A DNA stretch of 64,000 nucleotides, taken from the NCBI GenBank assembly GCA_963793005.1, contig CAWBYP010000002.1, forward strand, positions 2,108,001-2,172,000, in the 5' to 3' direction. The position numbers were made by a program, and so were the translations under genes. The notes under the pieces were generated by a model. The model saw only the letters and a program-made list of their open reading frames with translations, did no database searches and was not told where the DNA came from. This document shows positions 27,904-38,457 of this stretch, in pieces; the stretch's first letter is position 1; every line of letters begins with the position of its first letter. This DNA is from RPQJ01 sp963793005. GTDB lineage: Bacteria; Pseudomonadota; Gammaproteobacteria; Steroidobacterales; Steroidobacteraceae.

Positions 27904-28913
27904 GGGGCTCGAGGCTCGGCCGTCGCGACGTCGAGGTGTTCAGCCTCTCGTTCCTCGATGCGATCTGCTGCGGCTTTGGCGCGGTGATCCTGCTGCTCGT
28001 GCTCACGGAGGTCGGCGAGCCCGTCGTGATCGAGAAATCGCGCGAGGACCTGCAGGCACAGGTGCTGAAGCTCGAGCAGGAGCTGGTGGAGATCCGTGGC
28101 ACGACCGAGGTGCTGAACCGCGAACTCAAGGCGCGGCGCAGCCAGCTCTCGGAGGAGGATCTGCGCATCGCGCGGCTGCGCGGCGACCTGAGCGCCCTGC
28201 GCGGGCAGTATGAATCCTCGCGCCGCGAGGCCGACGTGCAGAACCAGATAGAGGGGCAGCTGGTTTCGGCGCAGCAGGAGCTTACCGAGGAGATGAAGCG
28301 CTTGCTGGGCGCGCAGTACCGGCGCAAGGACGACTCGCCGATCGGCGGCCTGCCGGTGGACAGCGAGTACGTCATTTTCATCATCGACACCTCGGGCAGC
28401 ATGGCCAACTACGCGTGGCCGCTGGCGATGAGGAAGATGCAGGAAGTCCTCGACGCCTACCCGACCGTCAAGGGCTGGCAGGTGATGAGCGACGAGGGCA
28501 CCTACATGTTCCCCTCGTACCGCGGACGCTGGCTGCCCGACACGCCGACGCAGCGCAAGCTGGTGATGTCGCGCATGCGCGACTGGTTCCCGTTCAGCAA
28601 CTCCAGCCCGGTCGAAGGCATCGTCGAGGCGATCCGCACCTACTACTCGACCGGCCTGCGCATCAGCCTGTACGTGTTCGGTGACGAATTCACCGGCTCG
28701 TCCGTGGAATCGGTGCTGCGCACCGTGGACATGCTGAACCGCGAGGACAAGACCGGCGCGCGCCGGGTTCGCATCCATGCACTCGGTTTCCCGGTCAGGC
28801 CCGATGCGCCGCAGGTGACGAGCGTCCGCTACGCGATGCTGATGCGGCAGCTCTGCGAGCAGAACGGGGGAACGTTCGTCGGCCTGAACGAGCCGGGCAG
28901 CTATTCCCGCTGA
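27900..28913 (+). CDS. Membrane-anchored von Willebrand factor A protein 2
   Basis: A 337-residue protein from GTG 27900, overlapping the previous stop as GTGA. The anchor FSLSFLDAICCGFGAVILLL matches that of vWA protein 1 almost residue for residue, including the Asp (D20). A long coiled coil (about 45-140) precedes a vWA domain with a textbook MIDAS DTSGS (163-167), then ISLYVFGDEFTGSS. The frame is open further upstream but that part is antisense-like noise overlapping vWA 1. The two vWA proteins probably form a heterodimer or paired stators with the ExbB-like channel. Confidence 0.85.
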   Translation: MRGSRLGRRDVEVFSLSFLDAICCGFGAVILLLVLTEVGEPVVIEKSREDLQAQVLKLEQELVEIRGTTEVLNRELKARRSQLSEEDLRIARLRGDLSALRGQYESSRREADVQNQIEGQLVSAQQELTEEMKRLLGAQYRRKDDSPIGGLPVDSEYVIFIIDTSGSMANYAWPLAMRKMQEVLDAYPTVKGWQVMSDEGTYMFPSYRGRWLPDTPTQRKLVMSRMRDWFPFSNSSPVEGIVEAIRTYYSTGLRISLYVFGDEFTGSSVESVLRTVDMLNREDKTGARRVRIHALGFPVRPDAPQVTSVRYAMLMRQLCEQNGGTFVGLNEPGSYSR

Positions 28914-28929
28914 GCGCGGTCGTGCGACC

Positions 28930-29625
28930 ATGCGACAAATGGACCAGGCACACTGCAGGAATCGCGAGCGCCGCCGACCGCTGGCCCGTCCGGCCGCCTG
29001 GCTGGCGTGTGCAATGCTCGTCGGTTGTGCGGCGACCGAGTTCGAGGCGCAACCGAACATCCCGGCGCCGCTGGTAACGAAGATCCCCCTGGTCGTGGGC
29101 CTCTACATCGACGCCGCGTTCCGCGACAAGGTGTACCAGGAGAAGCGCGACGGCGGGGACTACTCGATCGCGATCGGCAAGGCTCAGGCTGACGGTTTCG
29201 CGCGACTGATGGGCGCGATGTTCGACCGTGTCGTCGCGGTGGATGCGGCCGACGCGGGTGCCCGGACCGACCCGCAGATCCGCGCGGTCCTGCAGCCGGT
29301 GCTCGAGGACTTCGCATTCGTAACGCCGGTGGACTCGGGCTCCGACCTGTACGCAGTCAGCCTCAAGTATCGGGTCAACGGCTACCGCCCGGACGGGCAG
29401 TTGATCGACTCGTGGACCTTCACCGGTTACGGCGCGGCGAAGAATGAGAACATGCTGTCTGGTGGGGCGGACACGCTGAAGACCGCCGTGCAGCTCGCGA
29501 TGCGCGACGCAGCCGCCAAGCTTGCCACCGAGTTTCGCGACCAGGCCGTGGTGCGCGGCTTGCTGCCACAGGTTCCCGGATCAGCTTCCGAGGCCCCGGT
29601 CGAAGTGACATTGCCGTCGTCCTGA
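28930..29625 (+). CDS. Lipoprotein closing the kinase/ExbB/vWA cluster
   Basis: A 231-residue protein with a lipobox at LACAMLVGC (Cys about 33) after a basic N-terminus. The mature part (PLVVGLYIDAAFRDKVYQEK, DLYAVSLKYRVNGYRPDGQ, TAVQLAMRDAAAKLATEFRD) has the pattern of small alpha/beta outer-membrane lipoproteins seen with envelope machines; no family name is certain. It follows vWA 2 by 16 bases and converges with the TPR/TonB-like gene, leaving only four bases between stops. Confidence 0.75.
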   Translation: MRQMDQAHCRNRERRRPLARPAAWLACAMLVGCAATEFEAQPNIPAPLVTKIPLVVGLYIDAAFRDKVYQEKRDGGDYSIAIGKAQADGFARLMGAMFDRVVAVDAADAGARTDPQIRAVLQPVLEDFAFVTPVDSGSDLYAVSLKYRVNGYRPDGQLIDSWTFTGYGAAKNENMLSGGADTLKTAVQLAMRDAAAKLATEFRDQAVVRGLLPQVPGSASEAPVEVTLPSS

Positions 29626-29629
29626 ACCG

Positions 29630-31131
29630 TCAATCGCCTGCCTCGTCTCCGACCAGCGCGTAAAACGGCTGCTCCAGCGTGACGCCTGGCGTGGCCACTG
29701 GCGCGCCGTTCTCGAACCTGGGACGGTAGATCGCGGCCTGCGCCGCGCGCTGAAGCTGCTCACCGAATTTCGGGTTTCCGCCATCCGATCGAATCGTTGC
29801 TTCCGCCACGCGCCCATCAGCGGCGATCGTCAGGTCGAGCACGGCCAGGCGCACCACGACCTCGTCGGCCGGCCTGCCGGCGTAACGGTTCCAGGATCCC
29901 GGCGGCGTGTACACCAGCGGCACCGGGCGCCCGAACAGCAGTTCGGTCAGGGGCTTTCCGTCCACGTTCGAGTCGCCGGCTGCCCGCCACGCGAGCTGGT
30001 AACTCGCCAGTCCTTGTTCCTCTTTCCCGCGCGACTGGTACCAGTCGCCGAGCAGCGTGCGGACGTCGGCAACCTGGACTGGCGACGGGGGTACCTGCGC
30101 GGTCGCGATTGCAACGGCCCGGTTCAGTGCCGACTGCCCCTCGTTGACGATGGTGTTTGACGACATGGACGGCAGCACAGGCGGCATCGTGTCGTGGAAC
30201 AGCGACTGCCTCTGGTCATCCGCCGCCGTGGCCCGCGTGTACGAGGGGTCGATCAGCTGCCGCCTGGCGCAGTCCGCGAGCGCCGTCAGCGGGCCGATGA
30301 GTTCGACGGCATCCTCGCCATTCGCGTCTTCGATGATCCGGATGGATTTGCGCAGCGACGCACGCGCCGGATCGTAGGCCCCGATCCTGGTGAACCAGCG
30401 CCCGATGGATTCGAATTCCTGCGCGTAACGGAGACTGTCGGCGCCGTAAATGCGCTCGATCGCGCGCAGGATGTAGCGGCGCGCGCGCACAGCGTCATCC
30501 GCGCGACCCACGTGGACGAGGGAGTCGGCGTACTTCTCGAGGAACGGGATCTGCTCCTCGGTGAACAGCCCCTGCTCGCGGCGCACCAGTGCGATCGCCA
30601 GTTCGTACCTCGGCACGGCGAGGTCATAGCGCTTTCCGGCATAGTAAGTCGTCGCAAGGCCCGCCTGCGCGCGCGCCAGCCGCGGAGTGGCCAGGCGGCC
30701 CGATTTCTCGACCAGTTCGACGACCCGCAGGTAACTCGCCTCCGCACCCATGTAGTCCTCGTTCAGGTACTGCGCGAGCGCGAGGTTCATCAGCGCGACC
30801 TGCAGGTGTTCACCGCCAGGTCCCGGCTGCCGCTCGGCTGCCTCGAGCAGTTCCTGAGCAAGCGTCGCCGCCTGCTCGAATTCCCCGGCGTCGAGCAGCT
30901 GGCGGAATTCGCTGGTAGAGCCTTCGAGGAAACCGGCCGGGATGCCCGTCGTGGCCGGCTGCTGCCCGGCCTCGGCAGCCGGCAGCGCGTCGGCCAGCGA
31001 CGCGGGTTCCGGTGAAGAAACCTGCTCGGCCGGCGCGAGCTGGCCGGTGAACGCAAGGATGACGGCGCAGGCCGTCGCGGCGCTGCGCGCGCCGGGATGG
31101 CGCGTGCGTCGATTGGCCACGGGCCGCTGCA

Positions 31132-31135
<4 letters not shown>
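29630..31135 (-). CDS. Exported TPR protein with TonB C-terminal-like domain
   Basis: A 501-residue protein with a signal peptide-like N-terminus (ATACAVILAFTGQLAPAE), tetratricopeptide-type repeats in the middle (e.g. QVALMNLALAQYLNEDYMGA) and a C-terminal segment resembling the TonB_C domain (VVRLAVLDLTIAADGRVAEA, FGEQLQRAAQAAIYRPRFEN). It has no obvious membrane anchor to act as a classical TonB, so it may be a periplasmic partner. Its ATG overlaps the nadE stop as ATGA, an unusual operon partner for NAD synthetase. Confidence 0.78.
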
Positions 31136-33220
<2,085 letters not shown>

Positions 33221-33433
33221 TCGGGCCCCTTGAAACGGCGATCCGACCAGTTTCGGCCCACCGGACGGGTCCGGCAAGGCCTTCGGACGTGTACAGCGAA
33301 TTTACATAATCCGCGGTAGGCTATGCAGTGACCGGTCCCGAGCGGGGCTGAGACGCGTGTCACGCCCTCCGTGAGCGCCGCGGCGCTAGCCTTGGGGCGG
33401 ACTCTGGTCCACGGCGACAGGGGTGGCGATCTG

Positions 33434-33787
33434 GTGAACGACCTATTCAAGCGAGCCAAGGCGCTTTTCGGCAAAAGCGAGCCGGAGGCGAAGCCCCAGC
33501 CCGCGAAAAAGCCGATCAATCCCTGGCATGCGGTCTCTATCGCGCCCGGAGATCGCGCGTGTGCAGCCGCGCGCAGGCTGAGCGGGCAAAGCTTCCTGTC
33601 GCGCGAGGCTCCGGCACTGCCGCTAAAGGGCTGCGACAGGTCGGAGTGCACCTGCCGCTACGAGCATCATGATGATCGCCGCACGGGTCCGCGGCGGGCC
33701 CAGGAACTCGGCGCATCGGTTGACGGCTACCTCGACGACGAGCGTCGCGCCGAAGAGGCTCGCGACCGGCGGAAGAAACACGACTAA
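33434..33787 (+). CDS. Conserved hypothetical protein with Cys-rich C-terminus
   Basis: About 117 residues from GTG 33434. The core WHAVSIAPGDRACAAARRL then SFLSREAPALPLKGCDRSEC and TCRYEHHDDRR has four Cys and adjacent His residues that could bind a metal. I recognise it as a recurring gammaproteobacterial hypothetical but know no function. The frame is open back to ATG 33371; the GTG with AGGGG upstream is preferred. A weak promoter-like pair (TTCGGA 33282, CATAAT 33305, 17-base spacing) lies upstream. Confidence 0.65.
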   Translation: MNDLFKRAKALFGKSEPEAKPQPAKKPINPWHAVSIAPGDRACAAARRLSGQSFLSREAPALPLKGCDRSECTCRYEHHDDRRTGPRRAQELGASVDGYLDDERRAEEARDRRKKHD

Positions 33788-33808
33788 GCGACTTCCGGCT
33801 ATCCCGCC

Positions 33809-34462
33809 TCAGCGGCCGCGCCCGACGGCCGCATCGCCAACGAAGGGATTTCCGCGGCGCTCGGCGCCAAACGTCGACATCGGGCCGTGGCCTGGCACGA
33901 ACCGCACGTCGTCTCCCAGAGGAAAGAGCCTGGTGCGGATCGCCTTGACCAGCGTGTCGTAGTCGCCGCCCGGGAAGTCAGTGCGTCCGATCGAACCGGC
34001 GAACAGCACGTCGCCGACAAAAGCGACTTTTTCCGCCGGTGAATGAAACACCACATGTCCTGGCGTGTGCCCGGGGCAGTGCTTCACTTCGAACTCGATG
34101 TCGCCCACCTGCACCCGGTCCCCGTCCTCGAGCCAGCGGTCCGGCACGAAGCTGCCGCCGCTCGCGATACCAAACATGCGCGCCTGTTCCGCCAGCCCGT
34201 CGATCCAGAACTGGTCGCCGGTGTGCGGCCCCTCGATCGGCAGCCCTTGCGTGCGAGCAAGTTCGGCCGTGCCGCCGGCATGATCCACATGCGCATGCGT
34301 GAGCAGGATCTTCTCCAGCTTCACGCCTTCCTTGCGCACGGTGGCGAGGACGCGGTCGAGATCGCCGCCCGGGTCCACGACTGCGCCGGCGCCAGTCTTC
34401 TCGCACCAGACCACCGAGCAGTTCTGCGCGAATGGCGTGACCGGGACGATCGAGAAACGCAT
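33809..34462 (-). CDS. MBL-fold metallohydrolase, YcbL/glyoxalase II-like
   Basis: A 217-residue metallo-beta-lactamase-fold enzyme with the metal motif THAHVDHAGG (H56, H58, D60, H61), a later His in CPGHTPGHVVFH, an Asp in FVGDVLFAGSIGRTDFPGGD and the last His in FVPGHGPMS. The pattern and length match the YcbL (type II glyoxalase-like) group, which hydrolyses thioesters such as S-lactoylglutathione. It is one base downstream of the DUF502 gene, so the two form an operon. Confidence 0.88.
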   Translation of the reverse strand: MRFSIVPVTPFAQNCSVVWCEKTGAGAVVDPGGDLDRVLATVRKEGVKLEKILLTHAHVDHAGGTAELARTQGLPIEGPHTGDQFWIDGLAEQARMFGIASGGSFVPDRWLEDGDRVQVGDIEFEVKHCPGHTPGHVVFHSPAEKVAFVGDVLFAGSIGRTDFPGGDYDTLVKAIRTRLFPLGDDVRFVPGHGPMSTFGAERRGNPFVGDAAVGRGR

Positions 34463-34463
34463 G

Positions 34464-35087
34464 TCAGTCGGGCCTTTCTTCGCCTGAAATCCCGGTGGGC
34501 GCGACCGTCACACCGCCCATCAGCACGATTCGCATCGCTGTCTCGACCGAAAGCATGGTCGGTTCGAGCTGGTCGCGCGGGAGAAAGACCGTGTAGCCGC
34601 CGATCATGTAGCTCATCGGCAGGTAAACGGCGACGTTGTTGTCGGTGGCGTCGCCGACGCCAAGCGCTGCCGCCGACTCCGAGGTGACGAAGCCGATGGC
34701 CTTGCCCGGCCCGAACGGCACCAGCACCACCCGCTTCAGGTCGCCGCCCTTGCCGGAGGACGGGAAGAACCGCATGAAGTCGCGTATCGCGACGTAGACG
34801 GTCTTCACCACGGGAATTCGCGCGAACAGGCGGTCGCCGACCCTGAGCGCACGACGCACCACGTAGGCATTCACGGCCAGGCCGGCGAGGAACAGTATCA
34901 CCAGGCCGGTCAGCAGCCCGAGACCGGGCCAGTAGGCCGTCGCGGGTATCACGAGCTTTATCAGGCCCGAGAAGATGTGTTCGGCAGCGCCTGCCAGCCA
35001 GTAGATCAGGTACAGAGTGAGGCCGATGGGCAGTATCGCCACCAGGCCCTTCAGCATCGTGTTCCAGACTTTGCGCATGGTGTTCAT
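34464..35087 (-). CDS. DUF502 family membrane protein
   Basis: A 207-residue protein with two N-terminal membrane helices (LKGLVAILPIGLTLYLIYWL and LGLLTGLVILFLAGLAVNAY) followed by a soluble domain with the family motifs RIPVVKTVYVAIRDF and GFVTSESA. This matches DUF502, a common bacterial family of unknown function, sometimes annotated as a transporter-like protein. It is divergent from dacB. Confidence 0.88.
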   Translation of the reverse strand: MNTMRKVWNTMLKGLVAILPIGLTLYLIYWLAGAAEHIFSGLIKLVIPATAYWPGLGLLTGLVILFLAGLAVNAYVVRRALRVGDRLFARIPVVKTVYVAIRDFMRFFPSSGKGGDLKRVVLVPFGPGKAIGFVTSESAAALGVGDATDNNVAVYLPMSYMIGGYTVFLPRDQLEPTMLSVETAMRIVLMGGVTVAPTGISGEERPD

Positions 35088-35175
35088 CCGCCGCGGGTGG
35101 CGAAGTATGCAGACGCCGGGCGTGCGTCGCCAGCGCGATCACGTATCATCGCCGTATCCCCACGGAAAGAGATTC

Positions 35176-36609
35176 ATGCAGAAGCGATTTCCCGCCTTTG
35201 CCTTGTTGTTCGTATTGAATTGCGTTTCCTGCGCGGCGTACGCGCGCGACCGCGACTACCTGCCGCCGGAGGTGCAGCAGGTGCTGGCGCAGCAGCGCAT
35301 CCCCGGCACCAGCTTGAGCATCCTGGTCAAGGAAATCGGTCGCGACGAGCCGTTGATCAGCTACAACTCGACCGTGCCGCGCAATCCCGCCTCCACGATG
35401 AAGGTCGTGACGACCTGGTCGGCGCTGGAGATCCTTGGGCCAGCCTATACCTGGCAAACGCGCGCCTACGCCACCGGGCCGGTAAAGGACCAGGTACTCG
35501 ACGGCGACCTGGTACTGGTGGGCGGCGGCGACCCGTTCATGACCGCGGAACGCTGGTGGGGGTTTACGAACGGCGTCCGCCTGGCCGGGATCCGGCGCAT
35601 CAAGGGCGACGTGATCATCGACAACAGCTATTTCAAGCCGCAGGGCGACGATCGCGGCGCGTTCGACAACAAGCCGTTCAGCACCTACAACGTGCTGCCC
35701 GACGCGCTGCTGGTGAACTTCCAGACGGTCAATTTCAGCCTGTTCCCTGACCTGGCCGACGGCAAGCTGCGGCCAAGCGCCTTCCCCTGGCCGGCAAACC
35801 TGAAAGTCGACAGTACCGCGAGCGTCGATGGTGGATCGTGCCGTCGCAGCGGCAGCGGTATCGACGTGTCCACGCCGGACGGGCCCGCGGGCAACACAAT
35901 GGCGATCAGCGGGCGTTATGCCGCGAGTTGCGGTCCGCTGAGCTTCACCCGCGCGGTCATGCGCGCGCCGGAGTTCGCGTACGGCACGTTCAAGACTTTC
36001 TGGGACGAAAGCGGTGGCGAACTCGACGGGGGCTGGCACGTCGGCGTCCTTCCTCCCGGCGCGAGCATGGTGTACTCGCAGGACTCACTTTCGCTTGCCG
36101 AAATCATCCGGCTGGTGAACAAGTTCTCGAGTAATGCGATGGCCCGCCAGTTGCTGCTGACGCTCGCGGCCGAGAAAGCCGGCCGGCCGGGCACGACGGC
36201 CGGTGGCCAGAAGGTCATCGCTGAATTCCTGGCCTCGCAGGGTATTTCGGTCCCTGGCCTGATCCTCGAAAACGGATCGGGCCTGTCTCGCGAAGAACGG
36301 ATCACTGCCACTGGCCTGGCCGACGTGCTGGTTGCTGCGTGGCGCAGCCAGTACATGCCCGAGTTCGCTGCGTCGCTGCCGTTGTCCGCGACCGACGGGA
36401 CGCTGCGCAGGCGATTCCGCTCGCCTGAAATGCAGGGACGGTTGCGCATGAAGACCGGTTCGCTGGAAGGCGTGAGCGCGCTCGCCGGCTACGTGAACGC
36501 GGCCTCTGGCCGGACGTTCGTGACGGTCGTCATCGTGAATGACCCGCGTGCCGGCGGCGGCGGCCTGGCGGTCCAGGCGGCGCTGGTGCAGTGGGTGTTC
36601 GGCCAGTAG
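35176..36609 (+). CDS. dacB: D-alanyl-D-alanine carboxypeptidase/endopeptidase (PBP4 type)
   Basis: A 477-residue class C penicillin-binding protein with a signal peptide. The active-site motifs are all present: STMK (S73, K76) in NPASTMKVVTT, SSN in KFSSNAMARQL, and KTG in RMKTGSLEG. The long domain insert between the first two motifs is typical of DacB/PBP4, which trims pentapeptides and cuts peptide crosslinks in the periplasm. ATG 35176 follows GGAAAGAG. It converges with a NlpC/P60 gene across a 64-bp palindrome. Confidence 0.92.
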   Translation: MQKRFPAFALLFVLNCVSCAAYARDRDYLPPEVQQVLAQQRIPGTSLSILVKEIGRDEPLISYNSTVPRNPASTMKVVTTWSALEILGPAYTWQTRAYATGPVKDQVLDGDLVLVGGGDPFMTAERWWGFTNGVRLAGIRRIKGDVIIDNSYFKPQGDDRGAFDNKPFSTYNVLPDALLVNFQTVNFSLFPDLADGKLRPSAFPWPANLKVDSTASVDGGSCRRSGSGIDVSTPDGPAGNTMAISGRYAASCGPLSFTRAVMRAPEFAYGTFKTFWDESGGELDGGWHVGVLPPGASMVYSQDSLSLAEIIRLVNKFSSNAMARQLLLTLAAEKAGRPGTTAGGQKVIAEFLASQGISVPGLILENGSGLSREERITATGLADVLVAAWRSQYMPEFAASLPLSATDGTLRRRFRSPEMQGRLRMKTGSLEGVSALAGYVNAASGRTFVTVVIVNDPRAGGGGLAVQAALVQWVFGQ

Positions 36610-36620
36610 AAAAGTTGCTG

Positions 36621-36684
36621 CCAACATTAATAGGTGCCAGGCACCGAATTAATTAATTCGGTGCCTGGCACCTATTAATGTTGG
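36621..36684. repeat. Perfect 64-bp palindrome (GGTGCCTGGCACC repeat family)
   Basis: The two 32-base arms are exact reverse complements with no loop; the centre is the AT-rich TTAA at 36651-36654 flanked by AATT. Each arm holds the 13-mer GGTGCCTGGCACC or its complement. It begins 11 bases after the dacB stop and contains the last codons and stop of the NlpC gene. Between two converging genes it can act as a two-way terminator in RNA. It shares a 22-base identical stretch (36655-36676) with the insert in hutI. Confidence 0.92.
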
Positions 36685-37178
36685 TACGGGCGGCCGGCCC
36701 CCACGTAGCGTTCGCGATACCAGCTGTCGTCGAGGCTTGCCATCCGCACCGTGCCGCCGGTCTGCGGCGCATCGACGAACTGCTCCTCGCCCGCATAGAT
36801 GCCGACGTGGCCTACACTGCGGCCATTGACGCGGAAGAACACCAGGTCGCCGGGACGCAGTTCGCGCTTGCGCACCGGCGTGACTGCCGCGTACTGCTGG
36901 GCCGCGGTGCGCGGCAGCGTGATACCTGCCTGTCGATAGGCGTAGGCGACGAGACCACTGCAGTCGAACGCATCCGGACCAGAGCCGCCGTAGCGATATG
37001 GCGCGCCGATGCGTGATTCAGCGACAACCAGCGCTGCCGTGCCGGGATTCAAGGCCGTGCCGCCTGGTGCCCCGCGGTGGAACGGCGTGCAGGCCGACAG
37101 CAGCGCCAGCGATGTGACCACGATGGCCTGGCGAAACGCGCGCGTCGGTGCTGGAAGCAGTTTGCCAGGAACAGGCAT
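36675..37178 (-). CDS. NlpC/P60 family lipoprotein endopeptidase
   Basis: A 167-residue protein with a lipobox (LALLSAC) and an NlpC/P60 domain: Cys in FDCSGLVAYAYRQAG, His in GHVGIYAGEE, and a later polar residue in FVDAPQTGG. Such enzymes cut the D-Glu to diaminopimelate bond in peptidoglycan. Its last three codons lie inside the 64-bp palindrome, so the C-terminus (PYQH) is partly repeat-derived. Facing dacB, another peptidoglycan hydrolase. Confidence 0.9.
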   Translation of the reverse strand: MPVPGKLLPAPTRAFRQAIVVTSLALLSACTPFHRGAPGGTALNPGTAALVVAESRIGAPYRYGGSGPDAFDCSGLVAYAYRQAGITLPRTAAQQYAAVTPVRKRELRPGDLVFFRVNGRSVGHVGIYAGEEQFVDAPQTGGTVRMASLDDSWYRERYVGAGRPYQH

Positions 37179-37314
37179 GCGCGGAGTCTAGTTCGGGCGG
37201 GATGCGAATAAAACCGGCCGCGTCGCAGCTTCACTTGCCTGGACTCCTGATTGCGCCACCCCGGGGGAGGTGCTGCAATGACCACTGGGCCAGCAACGGA
37301 CGGATACCTCGCGC

Positions 37315-38442
37315 ATGAAGTGGCGTGCAGTAGCAGTGATCGCGGGTATCGCGGGAGTTGCCGTGGCGGTCGCGCTGTGGGTGGGGCGTCCGAAGCCCAT
37401 CACTGTGGACACGGCCGAGGTCACGCGCGGAAAAGTAGTCCAGGCCGTGACCAACACGCGTGCCGGGACGGTCAAGGCCTGCCAGCGCGCAAAGCTCGCC
37501 CCGCAGTCGGGTGGCCAGATAGCACGGCTGCCGGTCAAGAAGGGCGACCACGTCGAGAAGGGCCAGGTCCTGCTCGAACTCTGGAACGCCGACCTCCGCG
37601 CGGACTTGAATCTCGCTGAGCGGGATGCCGAAGCCACCCGCGCGCTGCGTGACCAGGCCTGCATTTCAGCCAGGGTTGCGCGCAGCGAGTCCGAGCGTCT
37701 CGCGAGCCTGGTCGAGCGCAAGCTGGTGTCGACCGAGCTTGCAGAGCGCGCGGCCGGCGAGGCCGAAAGCAGGGAAGCGGCCTGTCGGGCTGCAGGCGAA
37801 CAGATCCAGGTGAGCCTCGCCCGGATCGATGCGGCCCGCGCGCGCCTCGAGCGCACGATGCTGCGGGCTCCATTCGCCGGGACGGTTGCCGAGATCAACG
37901 GCGAGGTGGGCGAATTCGTCACTCCGTCCCCGGTCGGCATCCCGACGCCGCCCGCGGTCGACGTGGTCGATTCAAGCTGCATCTACATCACGGCGCCGAT
38001 CGACGAAGTGGACGCACCACGGGTACGGCAAGGCATGGCTGCCCGGGTGACGCTCGACGCGTTCAAGGACCGCAGCTTCAAGGCGCACGTGCGTCGCGTC
38101 GCGCCGTATGTGCTGGAAGTCGAGAAGCAGGCTCGCACCGTGGAGGTCGAGGCGGAGATCGACGAGCGCGACGATGCAGCGCTGCTGCCGGGCTACAGCG
38201 CCGATCTCGAGGTCATCATCGCCGAGCGTACCGACGTGCTGCGGGTCCCGACGCGCGCACTGGTCGAGGGCAACCGTGTCTACGTCCTCGAGGACGGGAA
38301 AATCCGCCAGCGCACGGTGGAAACCGGCATCGGCAACTGGGAGTTCACCGAGGTCACCAAGGGGCTCGAGCCCGGCGACCGGGTTGTCGTGTCGATCGAT
38401 CGCGAGGGGCTCGAGGACGGCGCGCCGGCCGTCTCATCCTGA
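37315..38442 (+). CDS. MacA/HlyD-type periplasmic adaptor of an ABC exporter
   Basis: A 375-residue membrane fusion protein with an N-terminal anchor (VAVIAGIAGVAVAVALWVG). A split biotinyl-lipoyl-like domain (GGQIARLPVKKGDHVEKGQV and APFAGTVAEINGEVGEFV) flanks a coiled-coil hairpin, and beta-barrel segments follow (RVVVSIDREG at the end). It is the first gene of a four-gene MacAB-like set, linking the inner-membrane pump to an outer-membrane channel encoded elsewhere. Confidence 0.88.
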   Translation: MKWRAVAVIAGIAGVAVAVALWVGRPKPITVDTAEVTRGKVVQAVTNTRAGTVKACQRAKLAPQSGGQIARLPVKKGDHVEKGQVLLELWNADLRADLNLAERDAEATRALRDQACISARVARSESERLASLVERKLVSTELAERAAGEAESREAACRAAGEQIQVSLARIDAARARLERTMLRAPFAGTVAEINGEVGEFVTPSPVGIPTPPAVDVVDSSCIYITAPIDEVDAPRVRQGMAARVTLDAFKDRSFKAHVRRVAPYVLEVEKQARTVEVEAEIDERDDAALLPGYSADLEVIIAERTDVLRVPTRALVEGNRVYVLEDGKIRQRTVETGIGNWEFTEVTKGLEPGDRVVVSIDREGLEDGAPAVSS

Positions 38443-38457
38443 GCAGGGTCACCGCGC

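Noticed and set aside
24634..28913. Reading the channel plus vWA genes as Zorya anti-phage defence
   Set aside because: Zorya needs ZorA/ZorB with ZorC/ZorD helicase-type partners; none is here, and the vWA heads differ from ZorB.
16400..29625. Reading the cluster as a type VI secretion locus because it has a kinase, FHA and vWA proteins
   Set aside because: No sheath, TssJ/L/M, ClpV, VgrG or Hcp gene is present; only regulatory-type domains overlap.
33275..33315. Promoter-like TTCGGA-N17-CATAAT before the Cys-rich hypothetical
   Set aside because: The -35 match is poor, so it is mentioned with that gene but not called as a separate promoter.
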